Positions 31,301 to 40,069 of a DNA stretch of 64,000 bases are shown here, in pieces. Below the pieces are notes generated by a model. The model saw only the letters and a program-made list of their open reading frames with translations, was not told where the DNA came from and made no database searches. The stretch comes from Chionoecetes opilio (Eukaryota > Arthropoda > Malacostraca > Decapoda > Majidae): contig JACEEZ010001777.1 in assembly GCA_016584305.1 (NCBI GenBank), forward strand, positions 112,501-176,500, written 5' to 3'. Positions within the stretch are counted from its first letter, which is position 1; each line of letters begins with the position of its first letter. The position numbers were made by a program, and so were the translations under genes.

Positions 31301-32937
31301 TATTCAAAGCCATATATTGGTAATTAATTTGATTTGGCAAATTGGCAGCCCACTTTTGATTCACAAAACAAAATGTTTGAAATATGAGCAATTCTATGAG
31401 CATTTTGAAGCCATATTCAAAGCTATATTTTGGTAATTGAATTGATTTGGCGAGGAAGATTTGGCGCCCAGGCCACGTGCCATGCCTGCCACACCCTGGA
31501 TACACCACTGCTTACATATCCCCAGAGTGACACTACTGTTCCGTTCAGTAGTGGTCATCCCACCCACCCCTCACTCTCTCCCTATTGAACGATACTGAAC
31601 GCTTCACAATACACATTGCTACCAAGATAGCACCTGCCAAAATTTATCTCTGTGGCTATTCTTATTGTTACAGAATAAGTTGCTGATGACCCTGTATTTG
31701 ATGCAGCAGGAAATGAAATATTAAGGCGGCAAAAAGAGGAGAGTCTTTCTTTGCCCTCTGTTTACATACCCTTATTGTGGCGCGAGCTGGCAACTCAGTA
31801 GCGATACACCTCCCCAGGCTGTAGTGCGGGGGCTTGTGCTAGGCATACTGTATGCTGACATCACCGAGCCCCTCCGTGTGCACACGTTCGTGTTGCATTA
31901 CTTACCGCAGCCTTTACCTGAAGACGCTATCAGTGACGTCTGAGTGTTCAGTGTACAGTAGTACTGCATTTCAAGACTTCAGTATTAGCCATGTTTTAGT
32001 GAGTACAAGTACTACAATCTGTGCTGTTTTAGCATGTTTTAGTGAGTTCTTATTGTGTGGAGTGCCTAGAGGTAACCCTCAGATACTTCGGACTTTCAGC
32101 TAATTCGACCCAGGTCTCCCCCCAATTAGTTAGAATTAGAGAGGGTTTACTGTGTGTCCATTTGTAGTTTGCCATTTAACCCCTTGAGGCCCAGAACGTA
32201 ATTTCCATAGTAATTTGGGTGCCAGTGGACAATTTTTAGTGAATATAAGCAATATTTATAGATATGACCTGTTTAGTATCCTTGTCGACTAACTAATTTG
32301 GTATATTCAGTTACTTTTCGTAATTTTATGGCTCGACAACAGGCAATTTTTTTATAGTAAAGGAAAGATCTCGGCTTGAAGGGGTTAAAAGGAAGCAGAC
32401 TGGAATAAAAACCTGTCTTACTTGGTAATGACATGTTTCAAGAATGTATGGTTATTATTTTTAGTTTGTCCACTGCCATGTATTCACATAACTTCCCGTT
32501 TCATAATGATAGGAACATTTATTGTTCTATTGCTTCCTGGCAGCATCATATCATTGCTTATGGACACTTTTCGCTCAGTTTCTTACCATCACTCTTGATA
32601 CCTTTTCTTCCATGTTGTTGGAAGCTGTTCTTTGCATATCCATAGCTACCTCACTCTTGCAATTCCTCCCTGTACATAATACTGTAACACCACATACTGC
32701 TGAACAGTTAACATTTTCTGTAATTATCAGGAAGAGGAAGAGGATGAAGAGCCTACGAAGGACAAGAAAAAGAAAAAGAAGAAAAAGAACAATAATAATG
32801 GGGAGAAGAAGGAGGAAGACCTGGATGAAGACCTCATGACAGGATGCAGTCCTGAGAAGGAGAGACAATACTCCATAGTCCTGTCAGATATCAACTTTAA
32901 GCTTGGCCTCAACAACCCAAAGTTCATTAAGATATAA
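17502..32937 (+). CDS. UPF0547 / C16orf87-family protein (four exons)
   Basis: The coding exons are 17502-17576, 29606-29905, 30405-30491 and 32731-32937. They join in frame with GT...AG introns of about 12.0, 0.5 and 2.2 kb, all phase 0, and encode about 222 aa. Residues 19-45 carry KKCPDCKKQ, VPVATKHCQCG and HQFFEERR, the CxxC...CxC(G) putative zinc-binding signature of UPF0547 (human C16orf87 is about 154 aa, from memory). The middle is low-complexity, with SSSSGGG and basic clusters (KRRSERVKREK). Exon 4 has an acidic run and a Lys run, then the conserved end RQYSIVLSDINFKLGL. The molecular function of the family is unknown; basic clusters suggest a nuclear protein (inference). The first ATG is at 17502; an in-frame ATG at 17517 has a better context (G at -3) and may be the true start, giving 217 aa. 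Splice sites are by eye. Confidence 0.88.
18082..20722. mobile_element. Large TIR element in intron 1 (GCCGATCGGAATT ends)
   Basis: The left end GAACTGTCGCCGATCGGAAT and the reverse complement of the right end, GAAACTCTCGCCGATCGGAA, agree at most positions over about 22 bases. Subterminal CTCTCGCCGAC/GTCGGCGAG words repeat on both sides. The 2.6-kb interior has no credible ORF. Inside are a block rich in CGGCCGAA/CGGCCTAA words (18780-19345) and a hAT-like insertion (19964-20623). No clear target duplication was found. Confidence 0.5.
19964..20623. mobile_element. hAT-like MITE (CAGTGGYGGCTCGTG family), copy 1
   Basis: The ends CAGTGGTGGCTCGTGATAAA and GCCACGAGCTGCCACTG are inverted repeats. 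The body, including GGTAGAAGGGATGGTGG repeats and AGACACCATACACCTGGCAG, is shared with 54641-55235. The 8-bp flanks match at only about five positions, so this copy is old. No ORF. Confidence 0.75.
21061..21310 (+). pseudogene. CR1-like LINE, C-terminal fragment
   Basis: The frame gives NTFAHRVINPWNNLPEHVVS-ASSLNTIKKIYD and a stop at 21310. The F..R..NPWN.LPE.VV.A.S.N.FK pattern is characteristic of the extreme C terminus of CR1/L2-type reverse transcriptases. Upstream coding sequence is missing, so this is a 5'-truncated insertion in intron 1. Confidence 0.65.
21776..23097 (+). mobile_element. TTAA-flanked DNA element, copy 4
   Basis: TTAA lies at 21776-21779 and 23094-23097. The right TIR has two substitutions (GTTTGGACAATTACT). 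It keeps ATGGTATACACATGCATCC, reading YTCILDGCSKKAVPLQR. Its centre is filled by a G-rich minisatellite (22240-22850). The right third (TCCCGCGCTTTTTACAAAAG to GGTGTTTTGAATGAACATTC) matches copies 1 and 3. Confidence 0.8.
22240..22850. repeat. G-rich minisatellite (GGGGAAGGGGATGGGTGTTGGTGGT-like)
   Basis: Irregular units of about 24-30 bases based on GGGGAAGGGGRTGGGTG and TTGGTGGT, with strong strand asymmetry (almost no C). The many G3-4 runs make quadruplex formation plausible. Open frames through it are repeat artefacts. Confidence 0.9.
24118..24252. repeat. CTAACCTCACTNTAACCCCCTAAA minisatellite, left part
   Basis: Units of about 33 bases (TTACTAACCTAACCTCACT, then ATAACCCCCTAAA). The array resumes at 25213-25420 on the other side of the TIR element at 24256-25212, so the insertion split one array. 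Confidence 0.8.
24256..25212. mobile_element. Harbinger-like TIR element
   Basis: The ends AGCCCCAGTCCCACTGTGGC and GCCACTGTGGGACTGGGGCT are a perfect 20-bp inverted repeat. They are flanked by TTA at 24253-24255 and 25213-25215. The 3-bp TWA target suggests PIF/Harbinger. The interior (957 bp) holds a C-rich minisatellite at 24540-24820 and CACGTGA/CATATGG words, with no transposase frame. Confidence 0.85.
26025..26408. mobile_element. pogo/Tigger-like MITE (CAGTAAAACC family)
   Basis: TIRs CAGTAAAACCTAGCTTTAA and TTAAAGCAAGGGTTTACTG with TA on both sides. The body (TATATAACGAAATTAGGCTT, GGGATTTACC, GGTGGGCCGGCCGAACATG) is shared with 35669-36071. No ORF. Confidence 0.8.
26593..26871 (-). 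CDS. Putative cysteine-rich exon, unknown family
   Basis: On the minus strand a 92-codon open stretch reads from VVTAIEHCGDGELELLHLYL through KDYCTCVKPATFDFN to GSRVTVHHNFE. It ends at a consensus donor (GAAG|GTAAGT). A plausible acceptor is CACTAG at 26877-26872. With these sites the exon is 279 bp and of symmetrical phase 1-1, as is usual for extracellular modules. Six cysteines are present. The tail VPLGSRVTVHHNFEG faintly recalls the first half of a sushi/CCP domain with the second Cys replaced by His, but I do not recognise the family. It lies antisense in intron 1 of the UPF0547 gene and no partner exons were found. A chance frame or an unknown repeat remains possible. Confidence 0.4.
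27039..28581. mobile_element. pogo-like element (CAGGGARGTCCCAT family), outer copy
   Basis: The ends CAGGGAAGTCCCATGATACG and CGTATCTTCGGGACCTTCCTG are flanked by TA (27037-27038 and 28582-28583). A younger copy of the same family (27705-28497) is inserted at an internal TA. Removing it restores CCATTAGTTATGTG. The interior carries two diverged copies of a GGTCACCCCTAGCAAG...TTAAGCATATGGCGC block of about 110 bp. No ORF. Confidence 0.85.
27705..28497. mobile_element. pogo-like element (CAGGGARGTCCCAT family), inner copy
   Basis: The ends CAGGGAGGTCCCATTATACG and GTATCTTCGGGACCTCCCTG are flanked by TA (27703-27704 and 28498-28499). It carries the extra terminal segment GAGCATTCGGTATACAAGAA missing from the outer copy. 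A poly-T/ATTT tract lies near its right end. A third copy is at 56336-56873. Confidence 0.85.
28585..29605. other. End of intron 1, no element recognised
   Basis: AT-rich unique-looking sequence without reading frames of note. A pyrimidine-rich tract and TTTCTAG form the acceptor of UPF0547 exon 2 at 29605/29606. Confidence 0.5.
29606..29905 (+). CDS. UPF0547 gene, coding exon 2
   Basis: 100 codons. It opens with VPVATKHCQCGHQFFEERRR, completing the cysteine signature, then acidic and Ser/Gly-rich low-complexity sequence. It ends RSERVKREKPNFYDALEYDN-QMRK. The acceptor is TTTCTAG|GTC and the donor is AAG|GTTTGA (G at +5, T at +3). Confidence 0.88.
30405..30491 (+). CDS. UPF0547 gene, coding exon 3
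   Basis: 29 codons, strongly basic (ARKERQKEEPPNPTGRVKRE...). The acceptor is CCTCAG|GCT and the donor is CCA|GTAAGT. Phase 0 on both sides, so it could be skipped without a frameshift. Confidence 0.85.
30916..32152. mobile_element. pogo-like element (CAGTAAACCCTCTCTAATT family), copy 1
   Basis: The ends CAGTAAACCCTCTCTAATTC and AATTAGAGAGGGTTTACTG are inverted repeats. The left flank is TA; the right is TG, probably a mutated TA. The body (TTCGACCCAGGTCTCC, GCATCTTCCACCTTCTCTGTG) is shared with 46155-48333. A hAT-like element is nested at 31148-31510. It lies within intron 3. Confidence 0.8.
31148..31510. mobile_element. hAT-like MITE with perfect 8-bp TSD
   Basis: The target duplication CTTACATA occurs at 31140-31147 and 31511-31518. 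The ends CAGGGGCATATCTAGGG and CCCTGGATACACCACTG are imperfect inverted repeats of the hAT type. The interior holds a duplicated block (AATATGAGCAATTCTA...CATTTTGAAGCCATATTC). 363 bp, no ORF. Confidence 0.88.
32731..32937 (+). CDS. UPF0547 gene, coding exon 4 and stop
   Basis: 68 codons plus TAA. It begins with EEEEDEEPTKD and a run of nine lysines, then EKKEEDLDEDLMTGCSPEKE and the conserved family C terminus RQYSIVLSDINFKLGLNNPK. The acceptor is TTATCAG|GAA. No consensus AATAAA is seen before the antisense SINE that starts about 37 bases after the stop, so the polyadenylation site may lie within or beyond that SINE. Confidence 0.88.
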   Translation, partial: EEEEDEEPTKDKKKKKKKKNNNNGEKKEEDLDEDLMTGCSPEKERQYSIVLSDINFKLGLNNPKFIKI

Positions 32938-32973
32938 ATATAGTCTCATACTTCCATAACCAGGGAATATGAG

Positions 32974-33455
32974 GTTTTTTTTTTTTTTTTTTTGTATGTT
33001 TGAGCCTATAGTGCCTGTAGGCTATTATTATTTTTTTCCCTCGAGGGCTCAGGTGGTTGGCCCTGCACATTCTGGAGGGTCGTGATGGTTGGCCCTCCCC
33101 CGAGGTGGCGCAGTCTGGATTTTTTTATAGTGACACCTGTGGTTTATAGGTTAAGGTCCTGTTTTCTGTGATGGTCAACCCTCTGTTAGGCTCATGCTGC
33201 CACCTGGTGTTCCCCCCGCCACACTTGTAGTCGCAGTCGAAAGAACAGGAAAGCAGCATGCGGGTTTCTTCGGCCACTCAACGATGGTTTTTACAGTTGC
33301 TCCTTGGTGGGGCTTGAACTCGGGACCTTGTGCTCACCTCCCAGGCTCTTGTCGACCGCGTTAAAGATGGCCGAAAGAATTTACCGTGGCAGGATTCGAA
33401 CGCGGGACATCGAGCTCACCACTCTTAATCACTTGGCCACTGCCTCCCCCCAGTT
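32974..33455 (-). mobile_element. SINE family C, probably in the UPF0547 3' UTR
   Basis: The T run at 32976-32993 is the minus-strand poly(A) tail. The body (CCTATAGTGCCTGTAGGC, GTGATGGTTGGCCCTC, TTATAGTGACACCTGTG) is shared with 55668-55885. The tRNA-like head on the minus strand (33450-33380) has GGCCAAGTGATTAAGAGTGG and the B box CGTTCGAATCC. A second B-box-like sequence (GAGTTCAAGCCCC) at about 33306-33318 suggests a dimeric head. Confidence 0.75.
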
Positions 33456-33761
33456 TCACATGATATTTTTTCTTGACAGTCGAGGATCTCACTACAGGCT
33501 GTCATTACATGCATTCTTGATCATAAACTTCATTCATATGCATATAAGTTAATCCATTCTTCAGCATCCTTCTCGTGTGACAGCTGCTGATCCTATCTCT
33601 TTGTATTGGGGTATTAATTAAGACTACACCATTCAGGATCACCAAAAGTCATAATCCCAACACCGATTCATCATCCATTACCCATTGTAGATACACATAT
33701 GATTCACCCCATCCCTGTATATGTATATATATACTATATATATATATATATATATTAATAT

Positions 33762-34895
33762 TAGTGATGGACTGAATATTCGCATTCGCAATTGCGAATA
33801 TTCGCATGTTTTTTCAATATTCGCATTCGCACTCCCACTCATAGTTTTTTGCGAATATGCGAATATTTTGCCCAAATCATTAACTTCCAAAAATAAGAAA
33901 AAAATATTACAAGTGAACATAATATTACACAAGCAAACATATAAATAAATTTATAGTTTAGCCGAGCGTAAGTCAAAAGAATGAAGTGAGGAGGCGTACT
34001 GGTAGCCAAGGCTATAGTCCCTCGGACACTAAAGGCCGGTTCCCACTAGTCCGCTTCTACGGCCGCCGTTGCCGTACACCGCCCAACAATGACGTCACCA
34101 TCACCGCTTGAGTGGTATTTGTGGTAACCGGGCACAGTTTGCACCTCTGCTCGAGCAGACACCGCCGAGCGGGAGAGATGACTTGATTTATTGCAGCAGC
34201 CTACTGCGTAATGACCTCCAGTCACACCAGTGTGGTTTGGGATTATTTCTATTGACTTTACAAACTGTAAACTTAGCAATAATGATTATTCATGTAAGAT
34301 ATTATCATGTAAGTATTCGTGTAAGAGTGGGTCCTCGTCCCGCAACCTGGAAACATAGACAATTGAATGGAATTTTCTTTAAGGCCGTGTCACACGGACA
34401 CTTTTCCGGCATCTTTTGGTATTTTGCTACCAAAAGATGCCCGTAGTGGTGGCCAAAAAATGCGCGTTCGTCACATGGTGTTTCGGCTACGAGCATCTTC
34501 TTGCATGATTCATAATTCTTGAATTGAAGAATACGATTGAAGTCTTCTTGCACGATCCATAATGTTTGTTTTGGTTGCGGGTCACGAAAGATGCTCGTAG
34601 CCGAAACGCGTGTGACGAACGCGCATTTTTTTGTCACCACTACGGGCATTTTTTGGTAGCAAAATACCAAAAGATACCGGAAAAAAGTGTCCGTGTGACA
34701 CGGCCTTTAGACATTCATATTTGTTTTGGCTGAACTCTTACAATACATACAAAATATTTCAGTTACCTGTATGCTATCAAACATAGTGTATTACATGTAA
34801 TATTATGTAATATTCGCAATTCGCATTCGCATTCGCAAATATTAAAACCAAATATTCGCATTCGCGAATACGGAAAATAAACATTCGGTCCATCA

Positions 34896-34898
<3 letters not shown>
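33762..34898. mobile_element. hAT-like element (TAGTGATGGAC ends) with nested MITEs
   Basis: The ends TAGTGATGGACTGAATATTC and ATTCGGTCCATCACTA are inverted repeats. Subterminal TATTCGCATTCGC words repeat many times at both ends. It sits in a TA microsatellite, so the target duplication cannot be read. Inside, the AGGCCGGTTCCC-family MITE starts at 34033 and a Harbinger-like MITE lies at 34382-34706. Confidence 0.7.
34382..34706. mobile_element. Harbinger-like MITE with long TIRs
   Basis: TTA target duplication at 34379-34381 and 34707-34709. The inverted repeats begin AGGCCGTGTCACACGGACAC and continue with few mismatches for over 100 bases (CTTTTGGTATTTTGCTACC, GAAACACC/CGTAGCCGAAACGCG). 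325 bp, no ORF; it can form a long hairpin. Confidence 0.85.
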
Positions 34899-34938
<40 letters not shown>

Positions 34939-35124
34939 CTCATGACTGAAGGTGCAGTCTCCTGCTGCAGCTATTGTGGCTGTAGCTATTCTTTTTGTTC
35001 ATAGATTTTTTTTTTTACTTTATTCATACATGCACTTTATAATAGTGCAGTAATATTCGTAATTATAAGTAAGATTTTGGTAAAGTCAGTTTGGTCCGTA
35101 GTGTAGAAGTCATGCCGTCATGTA

Positions 35125-35601
35125 CCGTAGATAACACTAAAGTCGCCAGGACAACGTTTTTTTCTGTTTACAGACGTGTGGTGGCATTAATACTTACATT
35201 TCTACATCCATGATATCAGGAAAGCTAAAAGGGGCTATCTGGAGAGTCTGTGTCATTTTGTGTCTTCATCTGTGTCATATGGCTATAAATGAACAAATTA
35301 CAAAAATATCACCAGAGTGGCGACCAACAGAAAGGTCGCTAATTAGTGTTTATGTTCTGAGTGTCCTCCCGCCGTCGTCGTCGCGCAAAAAAAAAATGAG
35401 TAGTGAAATTTGAAACCATATGTAGCTACTTGCAGATGCAAAGCATAAAACAATGCTGAAACAGGGTAGATTATACAGTCATGATATAAACTACTGTGTA
35501 TCATCTTCAGTGGCACATACAAATCAGTAGTGATGCTATAATTCATAATATATGGCGGCTGGTGACATTATTGCAGCTGGCGACTATACTGTTATCTAAG
35601 G
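35125..35601. mobile_element. TIR element (CCGTAGATAACA family), copy 1
   Basis: The ends CCGTAGATAACACTAAAGTC and CTGGCGACTATACTGTTATC-TAAGG are inverted repeats flanked by TA. The inside is shared with 62118-62779 (ACAGACGTGTGGTGGC, CTATCTGGA, GCATAAAAC). No ORF with family similarity. Confidence 0.7.
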
Positions 35602-35668
35602 TAGTATTGCTGTGAACTATTTACATATTGTAAGGAACACTAGTACAAATGAGTCAAAATATAAGATA

Positions 35669-36071
35669 CAGTAAACCCTCGCTTTTACGGACCCCTATAT
35701 AACTAATTTTGGCTTTAAACAAACTTTTCTGCCAGTCTGACATGTGGGGATTTACCGAATAAGTTTGGTAAATGCAGGGTTTTGTTTGGTGGTGGGCCGG
35801 CCGAACATGTACACGCAGGTCGGTCGGTGACTGTGAAAACAAAGCCAAGTGGGTGGTATGCGGCTGCGCACCGATCAGGGCTAGCTTTGTCTGCCCGATT
35901 GTAAACCTTTCCTCTCACGTCCTCCCGTGCCTCATCACGTTGACTGACACGGAAATGGTCGAAAATAGCGAACTTTCACCGTATAACGAACAAAGTTTTT
36001 TATATGCAAAACGTTCGTATATAACGTCACACTCTTCCCTCCAATTGGTTCGTTAAAGTGAGGGTTTACTG
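35669..36071. mobile_element. pogo/Tigger-like MITE (CAGTAAACCCTCGC family)
   Basis: TIRs CAGTAAACCCTCGCTTTTAC and GTTAAAGTGAGGGTTTACTG with TA on both sides. The body is homologous to 26025-26408. No ORF. Confidence 0.82.
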
Positions 36072-37086
36072 TACTGCTATTCTTACATGAGTGGAACTAA
36101 TAAAGATCCAGTGTTTTGTTAATGGGTTTTTTTCCATACGTGTAAATGGTCATGTTGCCTATTTGACAGAGTGGTTAATGTCTTCATGGGTCATGACTCA
36201 GGATCCTCCCTCCATGACACAGCCAGGAGTGATGACTCCGGAGGTCCGTAGCCAATGTGGACGAATCACTATACTGTGATTGACATTGAGACACGGGTCT
36301 ATCTATTTTTGTAGGAGTTTGAAATTAAAGAATTCATAATGACACTGTTGGTCTGCTGACTAGCCTGTACTCTGGGGCTGAGAGTGCTGGGAAGTGTTGG
36401 GGAGATGTATCCAGTTTTTTTCCTGTGAATACAGGAGTGAGACAAGGATGAGACCTTGTCCCATCACTTCAACACTTGTATGGACTGGGTATTGGGCAAA
36501 GTTGTGGACCAAAGTGATTGTTGAGCATCCCTCGGCAGTACCAAGATCACTGATCTTGTTTTTGCCGATGATGCAGTAATCTTTGCTCGCTGGAAGTCCT
36601 GGTGATGGCTCTCGAGCCGCTGCACGAGGAGGCAAAGCCTTTGGGACTTGTAGCCTCCTAGCCCAAGACCAAGGTCTAGGTGTTTGGAGGCTTACTAGAT
36701 GAAACAGTACAGTCTGTTCATGCGTGCGGCGAGGACATTGAGATCTTGGAAAATTTTATATACCTTGGTAGCGCAGTCCAGAATGACGGTGGGGCCGGGT
36801 CACGTCAAGAAGTCTTACGGCGGAATGGCATTGCCCACGATGTTATGGACTCGCTCAACACTAGTATTTGCAGTTGTTGGTACCTGTGCAGGAGGACAAA
36901 GATCTTCAAGTCGCTTGTGGTCCCCGTCTTACTCTGGATGTAAGACATGGACACTAAATAGCGATTTGAAGAGGCAAAGCGATGCCTTTGGTAATGGGTG
37001 TCTTCGCAGAATCATGGAGTATGGCTGCGTTGACTACGTGTCAAATCAGCGATTGCACCATGAGACTGAATCAAGGCTTGCATATA

Positions 37087-37884
37087 GCGCGTTTTCGCGG
37101 CCTCTCTGGCCCGGTCTGGACTGGGCTAGTCCCGGGCGGCCACTGTTTTCGCGAGGCAGATTGGACCGGGCTGGAACGGACGAGACTGGGCCAGGCCAGC
37201 GAGCAGGACCAGGTTGGACTAGTGTGGGGAGAACTGGCACATGCGCACTACAGTCTTCGGGGAAGACGGCCAGGAGCTTCTCGTGCTGCTGATAAGACAT
37301 GAAACACCATGATGGCCGACCATAGGACTAAAGTAATTTCACGAAAAATTACAATATTCGCAATTTGCTGAAACAACATCTTGGGAAATTAATGTACCGT
37401 CAACAACACTATAGTGGCCACTACACTAATGTCACCAGGCGCCATATATTACAAATTTTAGCATCACTACAGACTTGTACGTGTCACTGAAGACATGTAC
37501 CGTAGCTATAGTGTTATGTAGATAATGTAAACTACGTACTGCACGTGATGTGATCTGTAGTGATGCTAAAACTCGTAATATATGCCCCCCCTGCGACATT
37601 AGTGCAGTGGCGACTATAGATAGTGTTATTAACGGTAAATGAAATGAAATTTCATCATTCATTTTTTCACAATCATCCCTGCTACTTGACTTCCCATTGA
37701 GTAAAAACGCGCGCTTTTTAAAAATGTTTGGATTTCTGCCCGGAGGACCGCCCACTCGATCCCCCAGCCAATAGGAACGACGAATGGGACGGGGCCAGTC
37801 TCGATGCATTTTTGCGAGCATCAGTCCAGTTTGCACCGGTCTGGACTAGACAGGACCAGGGTGGTGAACGTCGCGAAAACGCGC
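37087..37884. mobile_element. TA-flanked TIR element (GCGCGTTTTCGCG ends)
   Basis: The ends GCGCGTTTTCGCGGC and GTCGCGAAAACGCGC are inverted repeats with TA at 37085-37086 and 37885-37886, inside the RTE LINE. The subterminal CCAGTCC/GGACTG and GGTCTGGACTAG words also pair. The interior contains a segment resembling the CCGTAGATAACA family (37390-37640). No ORF. Confidence 0.78.
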
Positions 37885-38189
37885 TAATAGTCTATCAGCG
37901 CCAACTTCGGCTATGTGGGCATGTGGCACGTTACCCTGAAACCTATCCTTCCCATCAGGTTGTATCTGTAAGCGACAATCCAGCATGGAGGAGGCCAAGG
38001 GGCGACCACAAGGCTCGTGGCTGGGGAAAGTTGGTGCTTCCTGCCGAGAGTTGCTTGGTATGGGAAGGGAGCCTGCATAGACTCGTGCGTGGTGATACCC
38101 GGTGTTGCATTCCCAGCAGTCTGTGTATTCGGTGCAGTCCTGCTTTGTTTACCAACAAAAAGGGGCGCGAACTGCGCATGTGCTTAGGC

Positions 38190-39639
38190 CAGGGGCGGGC
38201 AACCTCCGGCCCGGGGGCCAGACCCGGCCCGAGAAGGCCTAGCGTCCGGCCCGCCACCCTGCTCGGCATTAGCATTGCAATCCGGCCCACGAAACTCAAG
38301 CCAAAAAAAATTTAAAAAAATAAACATTCTGCCAAACAGCATCCGCCGGCAAATACTGTTTGGCAACTCTGCGCTCCCCGTCGCCTCACTCCGCGATCCT
38401 GCCGGCTGCCAGACGCCAGTGTCCGTTGGACTTTCACATTGAGATTAGGTACGCTTTGTGGTCAGTACAGTTTGGAAAATAGACTGCCACTTGTAAGTGC
38501 AAATTATTAGAAAAAATTTCAATCCGTTATTATGTAATCAGTTATTATGTCATTATGATGTGAATTGGTGTCCCTGTGTAATTATGTAATTTTAAGATAT
38601 ATAATGATCAACAAACAATTACAAATACAATTAGTTACTTTTTAACTTAAAAGCTCAATTACAATTACTTTTAATTTATATACTAAATTACAATTACAAT
38701 TACTCAAAAAATGTGTAATTAATTACATTAAAATTAAATCACAATTACAATTACTCCAAGCCTGCTCTTCCTTCCAAGGAAGCCCTTCCTCCATCAGAAG
38801 AACCTTCCCCACGCTGATCACTTCTCCGACCCGCGATGGTTCGCTCGCCTGGCCCTGCTCACGGACATCACTACGCACCTGAACGCCCTCAACGTAAACT
38901 GCAAGGCAAAGACATTCTCCTGACAGACATGCACACGCACATCACCGCCTTCGAGGTTAAGCTGCGCTTGTGGGAGGCTCAGTTGGCTAATGGTCAGTTT
39001 GTGCATTTTCCTCTCCTTACTGCTTGTGCCCCTGACGACGTTGACCTGGACACTTGCGTCAGTGTCGTCTCCTCTCTGCGGGAGGAATTTGCCTCCCGTT
39101 TCGCAGGAGTCAGGCTGCTGGCTGCGGACTACAAGTTGTTCACTGCCCCCTTTGACTTCCCCGTGAACGACGCCCCTGCCCCCCTGCAGATGGAGTTGGT
39201 GGAGCTGCAGCGCAACGATCAACTGAAGGCGAAGTTCAGCACCTCTTCTCCGCTGTCCTTCTTCCGCGACCCCGTCCTCCCTCGTAGCAATTTTCCAAAA
39301 TACATTGCACATGTTCAACGCATCGTGGCCATGTTTGGCAACACCTACTGTTGCAAACAACTCTTCTCTAAAATTAAGTACACGAGGTCTCACCTTCACT
39401 CCCAGCTCTCGGACCACCCGCCACCTCAATGACATTTTTCTGTTGTCTACCTCATCCATCGAGCCGGACATTGAAACACTTCTTCATGGCAAGCAGCACC
39501 AGCCGTCTCACTGATTTGTATGTTTTTCAATAAAATTCTTATATATAGTCACTTTGGGGTTTTCGTTTGTCACCCTGGGCCACGGGCTGCTCCCAAAATT
39601 CTCATCTGGCCCTCAGTCTGAAAAGGTTGCCCGCCCCTG
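38190..39639 (+). mobile_element. hAT transposon with truncated transposase
   Basis: TIRs CAGGGGCGGGCAACC and GGTTGCCCGCCCCTG, with 8-bp flanks GCTTAGGC / ATTTAGGC (6 of 8 match). An AATAAA (about 39531) follows the transposase remnant. At 1.45 kb it has lost the N-terminal two-thirds of the transposase gene. Confidence 0.85.
38836..39514 (+). pseudogene. hAT transposase C-terminal remnant (GTF2IRD2/ZBED-like)
   Basis: 198 codons are open from 38836 to 39432, then a +1 shift near 39425 restores HLNDIFLLSTSSIEPDIETL to 39514. Visible family features are LQGKDILLTDMHTHITAFE (helical insertion region), LQMELVELQRNDQLKAKF, FPKYIAHVQRIVAMFGNTY, then CCKQLFSKIK and RSHLHSQLSD of the hAT dimerisation block. 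This arrangement is typical of the GTF2IRD2-like/ZBED hAT lineage. The BED finger and the catalytic residues upstream are absent, so it cannot be an active transposase. Confidence 0.82.
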
Positions 39640-40069
39640 ATTTAGGCGAATGTTTAGTAACAAATACTTGTTGATCAACAAAGCCGGGTCACTTTAAACA
39701 CGATACCATGTACGGTGGATTCGGTGGATGTGTGTGGATTGGTGTTCAGTGGATATTATTGTTCATTCGACAAAAATTTATGTAAAGGGCCTATTTCAGC
39801 CCTATATTTGGCTAATCTTTCCTGTAAATCTCCAGCCATGATGTTGTTTAGGGCTGCGAGGAGGTTATCGGAGGACGCATGCGAATGCTTTGTTGATCAA
39901 CAAGTCTTTGTTAGTCAACTTTTGCCTCCGCGCATATGCAGTCCCTTTTGTTGGTAAACAAGGCCGGACTGCACTGAATACACAGACTGCTGGGAACTCG
40001 ACACCAAGAGTGGCGTCGTAGGGTGGGGGAGGCGACAGTTTCCCCGGGCGTATGCCCCTAATTGATGAC

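Larger units (their letters stand above)
38101..40005. mobile_element. TIR element in the RTE LINE, host of the hAT insertion
   Basis: The left end GGTGTTGCATTCCCAGCAGT and the reverse complement of the right end, GGTGTCGAGTTCCCAGCAGT, match. The TIR continues for about 60 bases (CTGTGTATTCRGTGCAGTCC, then GTTTACCAACAAAA). A TTGTTGATCAACAAAG palindrome lies inside. A hAT element occupies 38190-39639. The superfamily is undetermined and its own coding sequence is not seen. Confidence 0.72.
36330..40062 (+). mobile_element. RTE-type LINE, decayed and split by two insertions
   Basis: RTE segments lie at about 36330-37086, 37887-38100 and 40006-40062. Reading the + strand with frame changes gives VSSFFPVNTGVRQG, LEVLVMALEPLHEEAKPLGL, LLDETVQSVHACGEDIEIL, VSNQRLHHETESR and LCGHVARYPETYPS, matching the minus-strand copy at 43849-44904. 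The FADD box region is frameshifted. Elements at 37087-37884 and 38101-40005 interrupt it. The left boundary is approximate. Confidence 0.75.

Noticed and set aside
38836..39432. Host ZBED/GTF2IRD2-like domesticated gene
   Set aside because: The fragment is bounded by hAT TIRs and has lost its N-terminal part and catalytic region, so it is a transposon remnant.
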